Below are positions 8,737 through 17,178 of a stretch of 64,000 nucleotides of DNA, one piece after another (positions within the stretch are counted from its first letter, which is position 1; each line of letters opens with the position of its first letter). The stretch is from Sulfurisphaera tokodaii str. 7 (GTDB taxonomy: Archaea > Thermoproteota > Thermoprotei_A > Sulfolobales > Sulfolobaceae). The stretch lies in the NCBI RefSeq assembly GCF_000011205.1, contig NC_003106.2, positions 1,998,001-2,062,000 of the forward strand, read 5' to 3'. The notes below the pieces were generated by a model. It was given only the letters and a program-made list of their open reading frames with translations. It had not been told where the DNA came from and did not search any database. The position numbers and the translations under genes were made by a program.

Positions 8737-9326
8737 TCAAATTCGAGTTTATACTAAAGCCCATAACTCCTTTTACATTAACCCTTAGTGACGTATTTAA
8801 AGAGAGTTATATCAGTTCTATTAAAGGGATGTTCAGGACTGCGTCAATCTTTGGCCTCAGGACACTCTTTGGAGAGGGATACTCGTGCGAGGACATGTAC
8901 AATAAGACTTGTCCGGAGCTTACGGAGGAAGAACGAAAGGGGTTAAGGGTATTCCCATGCCCTATTTGTAGAACTTACGGGATGATGGGGCTTAAGGGGT
9001 GTAGTTTCTTCATAGAAAATTTCAGCGAAGTTATTAGCGCTAAAAAGAATTTTAACTATCGCTTTTTATTCAGAGGGCCCTATAATAAAATTCTGGTATC
9101 TGAAAAACCGATAAAAGTGTTAGCAGTCTGTAATTATACATGCAGTCATTTAATAATTCTCTTAGGGCTTTACTACGTGAACTTGGGCATCATTAGGCTG
9201 GGGAGGTTTAAGTCAAGGGGTTTAGGGATATTTAGAGTTGAGATTGAAGACAAAGAGTTACAGAAATTGCTTGAGGATATAAATACCTTAAGAGAAAAGC
9301 TGAGAGAATGCTTAGAAGTTACGTAA
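8733..9326 (+). CDS. Second Cas7-like RAMP protein
   Basis: The ATG at 8733 (ATGA overlap with the previous stop, purine-rich GGGAGG 7-12 bases before it) opens a 197-aa protein. It has ISSIKGMFRTAS (RAMP helix after strand 1), FPCPICRTYGMMGLKG (CxxC plus glycine pattern shared with the Csm3-like protein) and a C-terminal glycine-rich loop RLGRFKSRGLGIF. It is shorter than a usual Csm5/Cas7 and lacks the THVSIDRRT part. It probably caps or ends the crRNA backbone. The gene runs 8 bases into the end of the opposite-strand gene at 9319. Confidence 0.75.
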   Translation: MIKFEFILKPITPFTLTLSDVFKESYISSIKGMFRTASIFGLRTLFGEGYSCEDMYNKTCPELTEEERKGLRVFPCPICRTYGMMGLKGCSFFIENFSEVISAKKNFNYRFLFRGPYNKILVSEKPIKVLAVCNYTCSHLIILLGLYYVNLGIIRLGRFKSRGLGIFRVEIEDKELQKLLEDINTLREKLRECLEVT

Positions 9327-9969
9327 ATTCGTAACTGTTGTTAATACAATTATCTTCAATAAATCTGTTTATTAACCTCCTAAACTGTGGGTTGCGTTTA
9401 AGTAAGTTTTTCACTTCCCTTTCTAATACATCGTATTGCGACATTATCGTTTTAACCATCTCCCTCTTTGTCACTTGTAGTATTGCATCCTCATAAATCA
9501 AATATTTCGGTAATATTCGTGATTTTATTTTAAGTAGGGCTAATGAACCCAATGGTAGGAGCGAATAGAACTTAAGCCTTTGGTCTGAAACTATGTGACC
9601 TATCTCGTTAATACTTACAAGCAAATACGATAAGTCCCTTAAGTATACGTTTTTAAGCCAATACTCAAAGAGTCCCCTTGATATACTTACTATTGCTACC
9701 ATTTTGAGCCAGTTAGTTATTGTGTATTTTAAGTCCTCTTTCTCTGACTCTCCGAAGCTAAAGCTCATATTACCTAACGCAGTTATTCCGTAAATTGGAT
9801 CGTTATTATCATATTGCCTGTTAATCAAGTAGTAAAAGCCCATTTTAACCTCGTAATTAACGTTAAGGTAATCACTTGGTTTATGTTGTAGGTCAAATGA
9901 GATGAAAAACGTGTGATCGGTAGTTAAGTGTAATATTGAACGAACACATCTTTCTAATCTGCATGCCAT
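9319..9969 (-). CDS. Unknown protein convergent with the type III-like operon
   Basis: The 216-aa protein starts at an ATG at 9969. The N-terminal half looks alpha/beta (HTFFISFDLQHKPSDYLNV), and the C-terminal half is helical and basic (LEREVKNLLKRNPQFRRLI), compatible with nucleic-acid or protein binding. I do not recognise a family. Its 3' end overlaps the end of the second Cas7-like gene, and its 5' end faces the TPR-kinase across the palindrome cluster at 10062-10130. It is therefore placed between the effector and the kinase and may connect or regulate them. Confidence 0.55.
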   Translation of the reverse strand: MACRLERCVRSILHLTTDHTFFISFDLQHKPSDYLNVNYEVKMGFYYLINRQYDNNDPIYGITALGNMSFSFGESEKEDLKYTITNWLKMVAIVSISRGLFEYWLKNVYLRDLSYLLVSINEIGHIVSDQRLKFYSLLPLGSLALLKIKSRILPKYLIYEDAILQVTKREMVKTIMSQYDVLEREVKNLLKRNPQFRRLINRFIEDNCINNSYEFT

Positions 9970-10061
9970 CTTCCCACACCAAGCTATATATTAAAAACTG
10001 GAGGTTAAAAAATCTTGTGTTTTTCTTAATATACAACGCATATATTAATATAATAATTGTG

Positions 10062-10130
10062 GTTGTAGATCTACAACATGTTGTAGTTGTACTACGTTGT
10101 AGTATAAATATTACAACGACATACACAACG
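10062..10130. promoter_or_regulatory. Cluster of palindromic GTTGTAG sites (candidate operator)
   Basis: Two overlapping perfect 16-bp palindromes, GTTGTAGATCTACAAC at 10062-10077 and CTACAACATGTTGTAG at 10071-10086, are followed by further copies: CGTTGTAG at 10095-10102, TTACAACG at 10111-10118 and CACAACG at 10124-10130. A TATA-like TATAAATA lies among them at 10103-10110. The cluster is in the intergenic region between divergent genes starting at 9969 (minus) and 10204 (plus), where a repressor or activator would act on both. Confidence 0.7.
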
Positions 10131-10203
10131 CGTATACTTGTAATTACTACGTTAATTGATAGTAAGGAAAAAGATAAGAACCAGATCTTAAAATATTTTT
10201 GTA

Positions 10204-11973
10204 ATGAGCAGTTGTAGCTATTTAATTAACATGGGCGTTAGTCTATATAACTCTGGTAAGTTAAAAGAGGCGTACGAGAAATTTAACGAAGCCCTTAATT
10301 TATGTCCTAACGACGAGAACGCACTGTTGTGGAAAGGTAAGGCTGAAGTAATGATGGGTAAACTTGATGAAGCTATAAAAACACTAAAAAGTATGAACAG
10401 CGGTGAGGCACAATATTACTTGTCCTTAGCATTATACCTCTACTCCTTTTTTGTTAAGGAGCAGCAAAAGACGCTTCAAGAGGCTTTGTTTTACGCTACT
10501 AGAGCAGTAAGGAACTCAAGTAATAATGAAGTAACTAAGCTAAGTTATTTACTGGAAGTTATGATTTTGGCAGAGATTGGCCGTGTGAAGGAAGCATGGC
10601 AGATTCTACAAAATGAGTATATTTATTATAACTTAGGTTATGCATATATTAGGCTTAAACAAGGCTATGCAGATGATGCGATTTTTTCTTCTGGACTTAT
10701 ACAAGCTGATTTCACATTAAAGGGGCTCGATAAGGGGTTCATAAAGGATTTAGCACTTGTGATAAAAGGGCGTGCGTTAATAGAGGAAAAGAAATACGGT
10801 GAAGCTGTGTTTGAGTTACAGCATGTCAATATTAACGTGTTGAGACTGTTGGCGTTACTCTATGAAGCCCAAGCCTATGAAAAGATGGGACTACAAGACG
10901 CTGAGTGTCTGACTTATTCAGAGATAGTCCAAACCCTAGACACACCCCTTATAAGGGAAAAGATGTCTAAGTGTACGATCTCGAGTTTGTCTACGCTGAA
11001 CCCTCCCTCAGTATTGTTAAGTAAACCGCTTCTGTCTCTCTCCTCGTGGAATCCTAAAATATGGGTTAACAGAAAGTTACACGGTTATTTAGTTAAGGAA
11101 GTGATAGGTGAGGGGGGTAACGGTTATGTGTTAAAAGCTACTGGTTCGGATGGGAAGGACTACGCTATAAAGGTCTTAAAGATTGGGACTGGGAGTGGGT
11201 CTGATGAGTACTTCAAGAATCTGGTAAACGAGGCTTACCCCTTAGTATCAATCTCTAATAACCCTAACGTAGTTAGGATATATGCTATATATGCTGACGA
11301 GTTAATTATTAAGAATATAATTTCTGGGAATACTAGCCTTTATTTACAAGACCCACCTATGATAGTCATGGAGTTGATGAACGGTGGAACACTTTTAGAC
11401 TTACTAAGCGACGATAAGTTCTATTACTCCATTTATTGGAGGAAGACAGTTTATAGGGCTATTGCCTCAGTTGCTGAGGCATTAGTTGAAATACACTCTA
11501 ATGGGTTTGTGCACTGTGACATTAAGCCCCAAAACGTTTTCTTAACTTTTAAGCCCAAAGACCCAGCAGACTTGCCTAATATTAACTTCAAACTAGGGGA
11601 TTTGGGAGGGGCAGTAAAGGTTGGGAGTAGCGTAGTGCAGTTAACGACAGAGTATGCGCCGCTGGAAGCGTTTACAGATAAGGCTAAACCCAGCTTTGAC
11701 GTATTCTCCTTAGGGATAACACTCTATGTATTACTTACAGGCGTGATATACAGGCCTGACTCACGGGAGATGGAGGACGCATTTAACTGTTACAAAGTAA
11801 ATGATATGAATTGCGTTACGAGAAACGTTACAATAGCTAAGCAAAAGTTAGCCCTATGGGACCCAAACGTACCGGCAGAAGTTAAACCACTGTTAAAGAG
11901 AATGATAGACCCAGACCCACTAAAGAGGCCTACAGCAAAAGAAGTTCTTGATCAAATAACCAGATTGAAATAA
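10204..11973 (+). CDS. TPR-repeat Ser/Thr protein kinase
   Basis: This 589-aa protein is cytoplasmic by sequence. Residues 1 to about 270 are tetratricopeptide-like helical pairs (GVSLYNSGKLKEAYEKFNEA; AYEKMGLQDAE). From about 290 a complete eukaryotic-type kinase domain follows: glycine loop GEGGNG, YAIKVLK lysine, VHCDIKPQN catalytic loop (HCD in place of HRD), KLGDLGG metal loop (DLG), YAPLE and DVFSLGITLY. All key catalytic residues are present, so it should be active. The TPR half would bind a partner or substrate. The truncated gene at 1422 is a paralogue of the TPR half. Its location beside the RAMP operon suggests a defence or regulatory link, which is inference. Confidence 0.9.
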   Translation: MSSCSYLINMGVSLYNSGKLKEAYEKFNEALNLCPNDENALLWKGKAEVMMGKLDEAIKTLKSMNSGEAQYYLSLALYLYSFFVKEQQKTLQEALFYATRAVRNSSNNEVTKLSYLLEVMILAEIGRVKEAWQILQNEYIYYNLGYAYIRLKQGYADDAIFSSGLIQADFTLKGLDKGFIKDLALVIKGRALIEEKKYGEAVFELQHVNINVLRLLALLYEAQAYEKMGLQDAECLTYSEIVQTLDTPLIREKMSKCTISSLSTLNPPSVLLSKPLLSLSSWNPKIWVNRKLHGYLVKEVIGEGGNGYVLKATGSDGKDYAIKVLKIGTGSGSDEYFKNLVNEAYPLVSISNNPNVVRIYAIYADELIIKNIISGNTSLYLQDPPMIVMELMNGGTLLDLLSDDKFYYSIYWRKTVYRAIASVAEALVEIHSNGFVHCDIKPQNVFLTFKPKDPADLPNINFKLGDLGGAVKVGSSVVQLTTEYAPLEAFTDKAKPSFDVFSLGITLYVLLTGVIYRPDSREMEDAFNCYKVNDMNCVTRNVTIAKQKLALWDPNVPAEVKPLLKRMIDPDPLKRPTAKEVLDQITRLK

Positions 11974-12116
11974 AAGATGTTGTTACTTTACTCTAAAATG
12001 AATATGGATCCAATAACAAGAATTTCGCAACAGAGTTAAAGGCGGAATAATTACCGATTAGGAAGTTGGTATGACAAAATTACAAGTACAAATATTAAGT
12101 TTTCTTAACAAGAAAT

Positions 12117-12126
12117 ATTTATAAAT
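12117..12126 (+). promoter_or_regulatory. Promoter of the tandem nuclease gene
   Basis: ATTTATAAAT lies 22-31 bases before the ATG at 12148, which supports that start over the upstream TTG at 12139 and a leaderless mRNA. Confidence 0.5.
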
Positions 12127-12147
12127 TTACTCTGGTAATTGTTAGTA

Positions 12148-13368
12148 ATGGTTAGGTATATTCATTATATAAGTGAGGGCGAGATTAGGGATGAGTTTTA
12201 TTCATACATAGTCAATTACCTTCTGCAGAATAATATACCAAGTATAGCTATTCCAGAAATGGTTATTTCCAACAATAAAAGGACAGATCTAATAGCATAT
12301 ATATGTCGTGGTAGCTGCTTCCCCTTTATGCTAATCGAATTTAAAAACGAGTTAAAACAAACTAGTCACGCTAAAGTAGTTAATCAAGCTCTAAATTATT
12401 CCTCAATAATTAATCCTTGTTATACCGTAATTGTAGATCTAACGAGTTCGCCCTTTTATTTGGTAATATATAAAGGTAATAGCCAAATATACGACAAGGC
12501 ATATGATTCGTACCAAGCTTTAGTTAATGACTTTTTTAAGAACTTTTTATCGCAGTCACAGGAAAATTGTACTGCAAGCTATACAACATTTAACGGAGTA
12601 ATAAATAAGATTCTTACAGCACCTACTTACGAAAGGTTTTTGAGGGCTGAGTTCTCAAGGATTCTGAATAATTTAGGTTACTACGCGTTATCAGAATGCA
12701 GTAGTATAAGTCCGACCGGTCTAAACATAATAAAGCCGGACTTAGTAGTGTATAAAAATGAAGATGTTTCAGACTACGATTACCCACTACTAGTCCTAGA
12801 ATTTAAGTCCAATTACGCCCCATCTGCAATGTATCAAATACAAGAGTATGTTAAAGCTCTTTTACCGTATTATTACGGCGTAGTTTACGGTATTGGTAAT
12901 CAAATTAAAGTGGAGATATTTGATATGCAAGGCAAACAAGTAGTGAACGAGATTTTAAGCTTGGGTAACCCATACTTAAGTGATAAAGCTATTGAACACA
13001 TTATGAGTAAGTTACCACCAGTCCCGAAACCCAAACCATCTCCTTTAAATGGGCAAATTAAAATCTCTGAGTTAGTTAAACAAGGGGCTAAGGTATCCAA
13101 ACTCTCTTTGCACCGTAAAGTAAGAGTAGGAGTCCTCGGTTTCAGCTTGTTCTTAGATAAAGGAGGTGTTAGATACCCGAACTACGATTACAGAATCATC
13201 ATAGATTTTCCAGCTAAGTTAGCTAGGTTAGTTTTCTTTGACCCAAGTGGTCAGTTAGAGTGGTGTGAGTTCAAAAACGGAGAATTAGTAAGGTGTAATG
13301 TCCCGGTCGACGCTGTAATGGCCTCGTTTCCTTGTAGTAGATTATTTGATAAGATTTTTCCTATGTAG
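12148..13368 (+). CDS. Tandem PD-(D/E)XK-like nuclease protein, possible 3' frameshift
   Basis: The 406-aa protein (ATG 12148) holds two similar restriction-endonuclease-like modules. The first has RTDLIAY then FMLIEFKNE (residues about 45-70). The second has KPDLVVY then LLVLEFKSN (about 200-225). Each gives the D-xn-E-x-K core. A proline-rich linker (PPVPKPKPSPLNG) leads to a C-terminal beta-rich domain. The modules resemble type I restriction HsdR N-terminal domains, without a helicase. After the stop at 13368 the +1 frame reads FGGEGRVVKLEVEDSD and on to 13479, as if the original protein was about 36 residues longer and a T-run indel near 13355 cut it. A decayed fragment of a paralogue lies at 31,862. 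Confidence 0.7.
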   Translation: MVRYIHYISEGEIRDEFYSYIVNYLLQNNIPSIAIPEMVISNNKRTDLIAYICRGSCFPFMLIEFKNELKQTSHAKVVNQALNYSSIINPCYTVIVDLTSSPFYLVIYKGNSQIYDKAYDSYQALVNDFFKNFLSQSQENCTASYTTFNGVINKILTAPTYERFLRAEFSRILNNLGYYALSECSSISPTGLNIIKPDLVVYKNEDVSDYDYPLLVLEFKSNYAPSAMYQIQEYVKALLPYYYGVVYGIGNQIKVEIFDMQGKQVVNEILSLGNPYLSDKAIEHIMSKLPPVPKPKPSPLNGQIKISELVKQGAKVSKLSLHRKVRVGVLGFSLFLDKGGVRYPNYDYRIIIDFPAKLARLVFFDPSGQLEWCEFKNGELVRCNVPVDAVMASFPCSRLFDKIFPM

Positions 13369-13495
13369 TATATTTGGCGGAGAAGGTAGGGTTGTTAAGC
13401 TTGAAGTAGAGGACAGTGATAATATATTGAATAAAGACTCCTTAGATGAAATTACTCTAACAAAGCTTATTAGTTAGTAAGTATATTTCATTTTT

Positions 13496-13900
13496 ATGAC
13501 CCAATATATTGCCAAATATATTGTGTCTAAAAATTACAGAAGAATTGGAGAGATAAACACTAGGTATACTGCTAATGATGACGATGAGAGTATTAAGATC
13601 GCGAGGTCTGTTTGTGACAAGTTGGGTGAGGAAAACGTTGAGGAGTTAATTATAGGGAAGATAATAGGTGCTGCAGCTGGTGCAATAATTGGTAATTCGC
13701 TAGGTAAGTCCGACGATGATAAATTGCTTGGGACTATAGTTGGTGCAATAATAGGCACGTTGACTGGTCACATTATAGATTCTATAATAACTAAAGTGAT
13801 ATACTCCAAGAAATACCCTTGCATAAAAGCTAGACCTTTTGAAGAAATAGCTAATTACATCGATATTAATAGATTAGAAGAGATAGTTAATGAACGTTGA
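13496..13900 (+). CDS. Glycine-zipper protein upstream of a PIN gene
   Basis: This 134-aa protein has a soluble N-terminal 50 residues and then two glycine-zipper hydrophobic segments (IIGAAAGAIIGNSLG and TIVGAIIGTLTGHIIDSI), separated by an acidic SDDDK turn. Such zippers pack as membrane hairpins or oligomerise. A short cytoplasmic tail follows. The last codons overlap the start of the PIN-domain pseudogene at 13890, so the two formed a unit. A similarly built protein occurs at 54105. Family unknown to me. Confidence 0.65.
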   Translation: MTQYIAKYIVSKNYRRIGEINTRYTANDDDESIKIARSVCDKLGEENVEELIIGKIIGAAAGAIIGNSLGKSDDDKLLGTIVGAIIGTLTGHIIDSIITKVIYSKKYPCIKARPFEEIANYIDINRLEEIVNER

Positions 13901-14350
13901 TGAGTTTATCAACATATGCAATACTCAATACGTAATTTTTGATACAAGTATCATAATTGATTATATTAGGATATTGTTAAGGAAAACTTATGAGAAAAAA
14001 CGTAATATATTATCAAGAATTTTTAACCAATGTAATAAAAAACTATAACGACATTAACTTATGAGGAAATCCTTGCTGGAGCTAGTGATGACGCGCAGTT
14101 ACAAGAATTTTTATCAGATTTCATAATTTTACCTTTCGACGTAAGTGAGGCTGTATATGCATCTATGTTAGAAAAACAAATAAGGAATAAGGGAGTAAAA
14201 CCTAAAGGAGAAAATTGGAAAATAGATTTGTTTATCGCAGCTTTTGCATATACTCAACAGTGTTATATTTTGACTAAAGATGAGGATTTTACCAAAATGT
14301 TAAATTGTGAGAAGTTAAACGAGATAGAATATTATGTTTGTAAAAGTTAA
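13890..14350 (+). pseudogene. PIN-domain RNase (VapC-like), frameshifted
   Basis: From the ATG at 13890 the first frame reads VIFDTSIIIDYI, the usual PIN start with the first aspartate, and stops near 14046. The rest continues in another frame with TLTYEEILAGA (conserved Glu), WKIDLFIAAFAY (conserved Asp) and ILTKDEDFTKM (conserved Asp). All four acidic positions survive, so one indel around 14,035-14,050 separates it from a complete VapC-type RNase. Its partner would normally be an antitoxin. Here the upstream partner is the glycine-zipper protein instead. Confidence 0.7.
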
Positions 14351-14390
14351 TTAGCGTTCTAAGGAACTCGGTATCTATAGTGTTTACCTG

Positions 14391-14895
14391 TAAGAGCAAC
14401 AAATGCGTAATTAATGTGAATAGCTATATAAAGTAAAAAGTTATAAAATACGTTTGTTCAGAATTAAATTCACTTAATTACTAAGAATATAATAATATAA
14501 AATTAGTTTATTAAATATAATTGCAAATAACCTCATAATTTTCACTAGCATTTATCGGAAAATCGTGACACTCAGTAATTACTATAAATAATTGCAATAA
14601 TATTTATATTTAATTCTGAGATGATCCACTTAAATACTATTGCAATTACTAGATAATTAATCGATCTTAGATGTAATTTTAAAAACTTTTAAAGCGTAGG
14701 ATTTTCCTATAAATGCTATTCGATAATCCAGGCTAAGGGAGCTTTTCTGTGTGCTTTTTTAATATAGAGTTCAGTACATGATGTAATCTAGGTGTAATCT
14801 CCATTAAGTATTATTCTAATTGGGTTCTATATTTTTTCCTATAAAAATTTCGTTAATAAAGTAAATTACATTAATTACATATTTAACACTTTCAC
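14391..14895 (-). mobile_element. Decayed derivative of the DDE insertion sequence (copy B)
   Basis: In reverse orientation, 14,391-14,545 matches the right end of copy A (TAATTAATGTGAATAGC) and 14,785-14,895 matches its left end (GTAAATTACATTAATTACAT). There is no transposase left in between. The middle holds two inverted copies of the GCATTTATAGGAAAATC-type motif, at about 14,549 and 14,700. It is an old MITE-like remnant that fills the stretch between the PIN pseudogene and the next toxin-antitoxin pair; no genes are seen in it. Confidence 0.65.
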
Positions 14896-15076
14896 GTAGC
14901 GAAATTAAAAATAAGAAGAAGAAGTTACGCCATGGGTAAACACTGGAACAACAATTTAATAGATTTTATTTAAAACGCAATCTTCAGCCAGAATGAAACC
15001 TAAAGACGTGACACTCTTGTAGTTGAGGTATAGTATAATAGAAAGTCTTATTATTCTGATTAATCAGATAAATCTT

Positions 15077-15304
15077 ATGGAGAGGATTATAAGAATAGGT
15101 AAGAGAAATGCGATTTATATTCCTAAGGAGATTGCTGATAGTCTTAACTTAAAAGAGGGTGATAGGTTAGTTTTAGTTGTAAAAGATGATAAGATAGAGC
15201 TAATACCGGTTAGGAAACCTTCAAAGTATTGGGCTGAAATAAGTCCAGATGAGGTAGAGGAGGTTGGAGAAGAGATTAATAAATCTCTCGGAGTTAATAG
15301 TTGA
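15077..15304 (+). CDS. vapB: AbrB/SpoVT-type antitoxin (VapB)
   Basis: The ATG at 15077 gives a 75-aa protein starting MERIIRIGKRNAIYIPKEIA, the swapped-hairpin AbrB DNA-binding fold (pattern xxIPKEIxxxLNLKEGDRL). The C-terminal acidic tail (EISPDEVEEVGEEI) is where such antitoxins bind their toxin. The longer upstream frame from 15023 is not needed. It overlaps the PIN toxin gene that follows. It should neutralise the toxin and repress the operon. Confidence 0.85.
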   Translation: MERIIRIGKRNAIYIPKEIADSLNLKEGDRLVLVVKDDKIELIPVRKPSKYWAEISPDEVEEVGEEINKSLGVNS

Positions 15305-15698
15305 TACCAGCTTTTTATTACCTTTAGTAGGGATTAAGGTAAAAGGTATAAAGGATAGCTTATTAGAAGGAAAGGCAATATACTACCCTAATCTACTGCT
15401 GACCGAACTTCTAGCAGTAATATTTAAGGAGGCTAAAAAGCTGAAACTAAACAAAGTACCGGAAGAGGCTATGAAAGGGTTAATTTATGTTTTAAGTAAC
15501 GTTAACCTAATTTCTATTGAAGAACTTGAAATAGAGACGATATATGAAATCCTAAATAAAGGCTGGAATGATATATTTGATGCAATATTATACACTGCCT
15601 ATAAAAGTACTAAAATTCCGCTGATTACGATGGATAAATCCTTTTATAATTTCTTGAAAGAAAATGGAATGGATGTTAAAGGGATCATATTACTTTAA
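15264..15698 (+). CDS. vapC: PIN-domain toxin (VapC)
   Basis: Motifs of a PIN-domain RNase are complete: LIVDTSFLL (first Asp), LLLTELLAV (Glu), WNDIFDAILY (Asp) and LITMDKSF (Asp). It is 144 aa from the TTG at 15264, which overlaps the antitoxin gene by 41 bases. The PIN fold itself begins at about residue 10, so the true start may be a little downstream; only non-ATG codons are available. It is expected to cleave RNA and to be held inactive by the AbrB-type partner. Confidence 0.85.
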   Translation: MEKRLINLSELIVDTSFLLPLVGIKVKGIKDSLLEGKAIYYPNLLLTELLAVIFKEAKKLKLNKVPEEAMKGLIYVLSNVNLISIEELEIETIYEILNKGWNDIFDAILYTAYKSTKIPLITMDKSFYNFLKENGMDVKGIILL

Positions 15699-16080
15699 TG
15701 CAAAACTCTAGAGGGTATTCTCATTTAATGGCGATCTTAACAATACTAGATTTAAAAAGCATGAAATCGAAGAGAATATAATAAAATTTCTGGGAGCTAT
15801 TAGAAAATTAGATAATCGTGTGAAATCTCTGATAGATAGATGAATATCAAAAATATTTCTCTCCTTAGCCAATTGTAAAATCGTAAGGATTAAAGATCTC
15901 CTTTCTTCCATCATAACTATAAATATAACTTAAATATTTTAAATGTAGTTGTTAAGCAAAGAAATTCTCTACACTTTAATGTAAAAACACAGCTGGTAAT
16001 TCGAATAGCATTTATAGGAAAATCCTTGCAGTTTAAGGGAACCTTAAAAACTTTTTAAAAATTAGCCAAACAAAATATCG
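15699..16080. other. Gap with remnants
   Basis: A short plus-strand scrap (about 15,733-15,843, ending KFLGAIRKLDNRVKSLIDR) and a minus-strand frame starting at 15,914 (MMEERRSLILTILQLAKER) both look coding-like, but neither is complete or recognisable. At 16,002-16,030 lies a copy of the dispersed TTTATAGGAAAATC motif, just upstream of the next transposase remnant. Confidence 0.35.
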
Positions 16081-16916
16081 GATGAATACAAACTCATTAC
16101 TCCAAGAGTATTACAAGGCACTTCAAGAATCACTCAAACAAATCTTCACAGCCTTGACTAGCGTAAGAAAAGACACACTAGCAAAATAGGAGGAGTAATT
16201 AGTGGGACAGCAACAGAAATAGCACAGGCAGTAGGCATGGACTACGAAACAGTACTAAAAAACCTTGACAAATTGGCAAACATAAACTTAATCAAAATAG
16301 TAAAACAAATAATACAAGACCACCCAGTACAACTAAGACGACACACACAACCACAAAACAATATTAGGAAACGGAACACTACTGCAGAGAACACAAAAGA
16401 TACTAACCAGCTTAATAATAGCAATAAAAGACTTATACACAAACGAAACCCACATTATAACAACACCATACATACCACAAAAAGTTGCCGAAATACTCAA
16501 GGAGAAAAAGCAGAATACAAAACAAAAATCCAACTATACCTAGAAATACTACCAACAATCCTAAACGAGTACAACGTTACCACCATCTCATTCGACTCAT
16601 GGTACGTAAACTCAAAAACCCTAACACTATCGGGGAACTCAAGGCAAACTCACGTGTTGTCGAGGGTGGCAGACACGTGCCAGTTGCCGAGTTCCCCCAA
16701 GGGGAATACCTAGGCTTAGAGAAGAGCTCTTTCCTCACATGGGTTAGGAACAAGGGTTTTGTGACCTTGAAGGTCCTCTCCTTGTTCTTGGTCCTCTTAT
16801 TTAAGTACTTCCTTGGTTTGAAGTTGGGAGCCAAGAGGATATCGAGGATGATAAAAAGTATTTATCAGTCTTTGGGTGGGATTAAGAAACTGTTCAAGAG
16901 AAGGAAAAATACATAA
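16081..16916 (+). pseudogene. Transposase remnant of a second IS family
   Basis: Several frames together encode one transposase: MNTNSLLQEYYKALQ at 16,081, then FDSWYVNSKTL at about 16,590. After a frame change come GELKANSRVV, GRHVPVAEFPQGEYL and SFLTWVRNKGF, up to 16,916. At least three frameshifts or stops interrupt it. The FDSWY and ANSR segments are typical of DDE transposases common in Sulfolobales (I believe ISC1217-like, from memory). It is dead, and its 3' end abuts the fragment of IS copy C. Confidence 0.65.
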
Positions 16917-16919
16917 AAT

Positions 16920-17136
16920 GCTACACTAGCTCTTTCAAGATCCCCTCGCAATCCAAAAGATATTTACTCTTCCAACCCAATTGGGGGATTACGCTTTGGT
17001 AAATCTCAATCCCCATTGTATAACCTAGGCGTAATCCCCCTTAAGTATTATCCAATTGGGTTCTGTAATTCTTGCTTTTCTATAAAAATTTTGTTAATAA
17101 AGTAAATTACGTTAATTACACATTGGACGCTCTCTC
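16920..17136 (-). mobile_element. Left-end fragment of the DDE insertion sequence (copy C)
   Basis: The reverse complement matches the first 220 bases of copy A, from GAGAGCGTCCAATGTGTAAT to the start of the transposase (MGWKSKYLLDCE). It ends where the transposase remnant at 16,916 begins, so it is a truncated end, not a complete element. Confidence 0.8.
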
Positions 17137-17178
17137 GAGTGCTATTGTAAAGATGTTATGGGTCATGAAGGCTGGTGA

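Noticed and set aside
9936-10217. 93-codon plus-strand reading frame across the palindrome cluster
   Set aside because: Its sequence is formed by the repeated GTTGTAG motif and AT-rich DNA (runs of I and V). It has no protein character and overlaps the promoter region of two real genes.
15708-15914. 68-codon minus-strand frame
   Set aside because: Only the first 25 residues look coding-like; the rest is AT-driven hydrophobic sequence. It overlaps a plus-strand scrap and has no partner.
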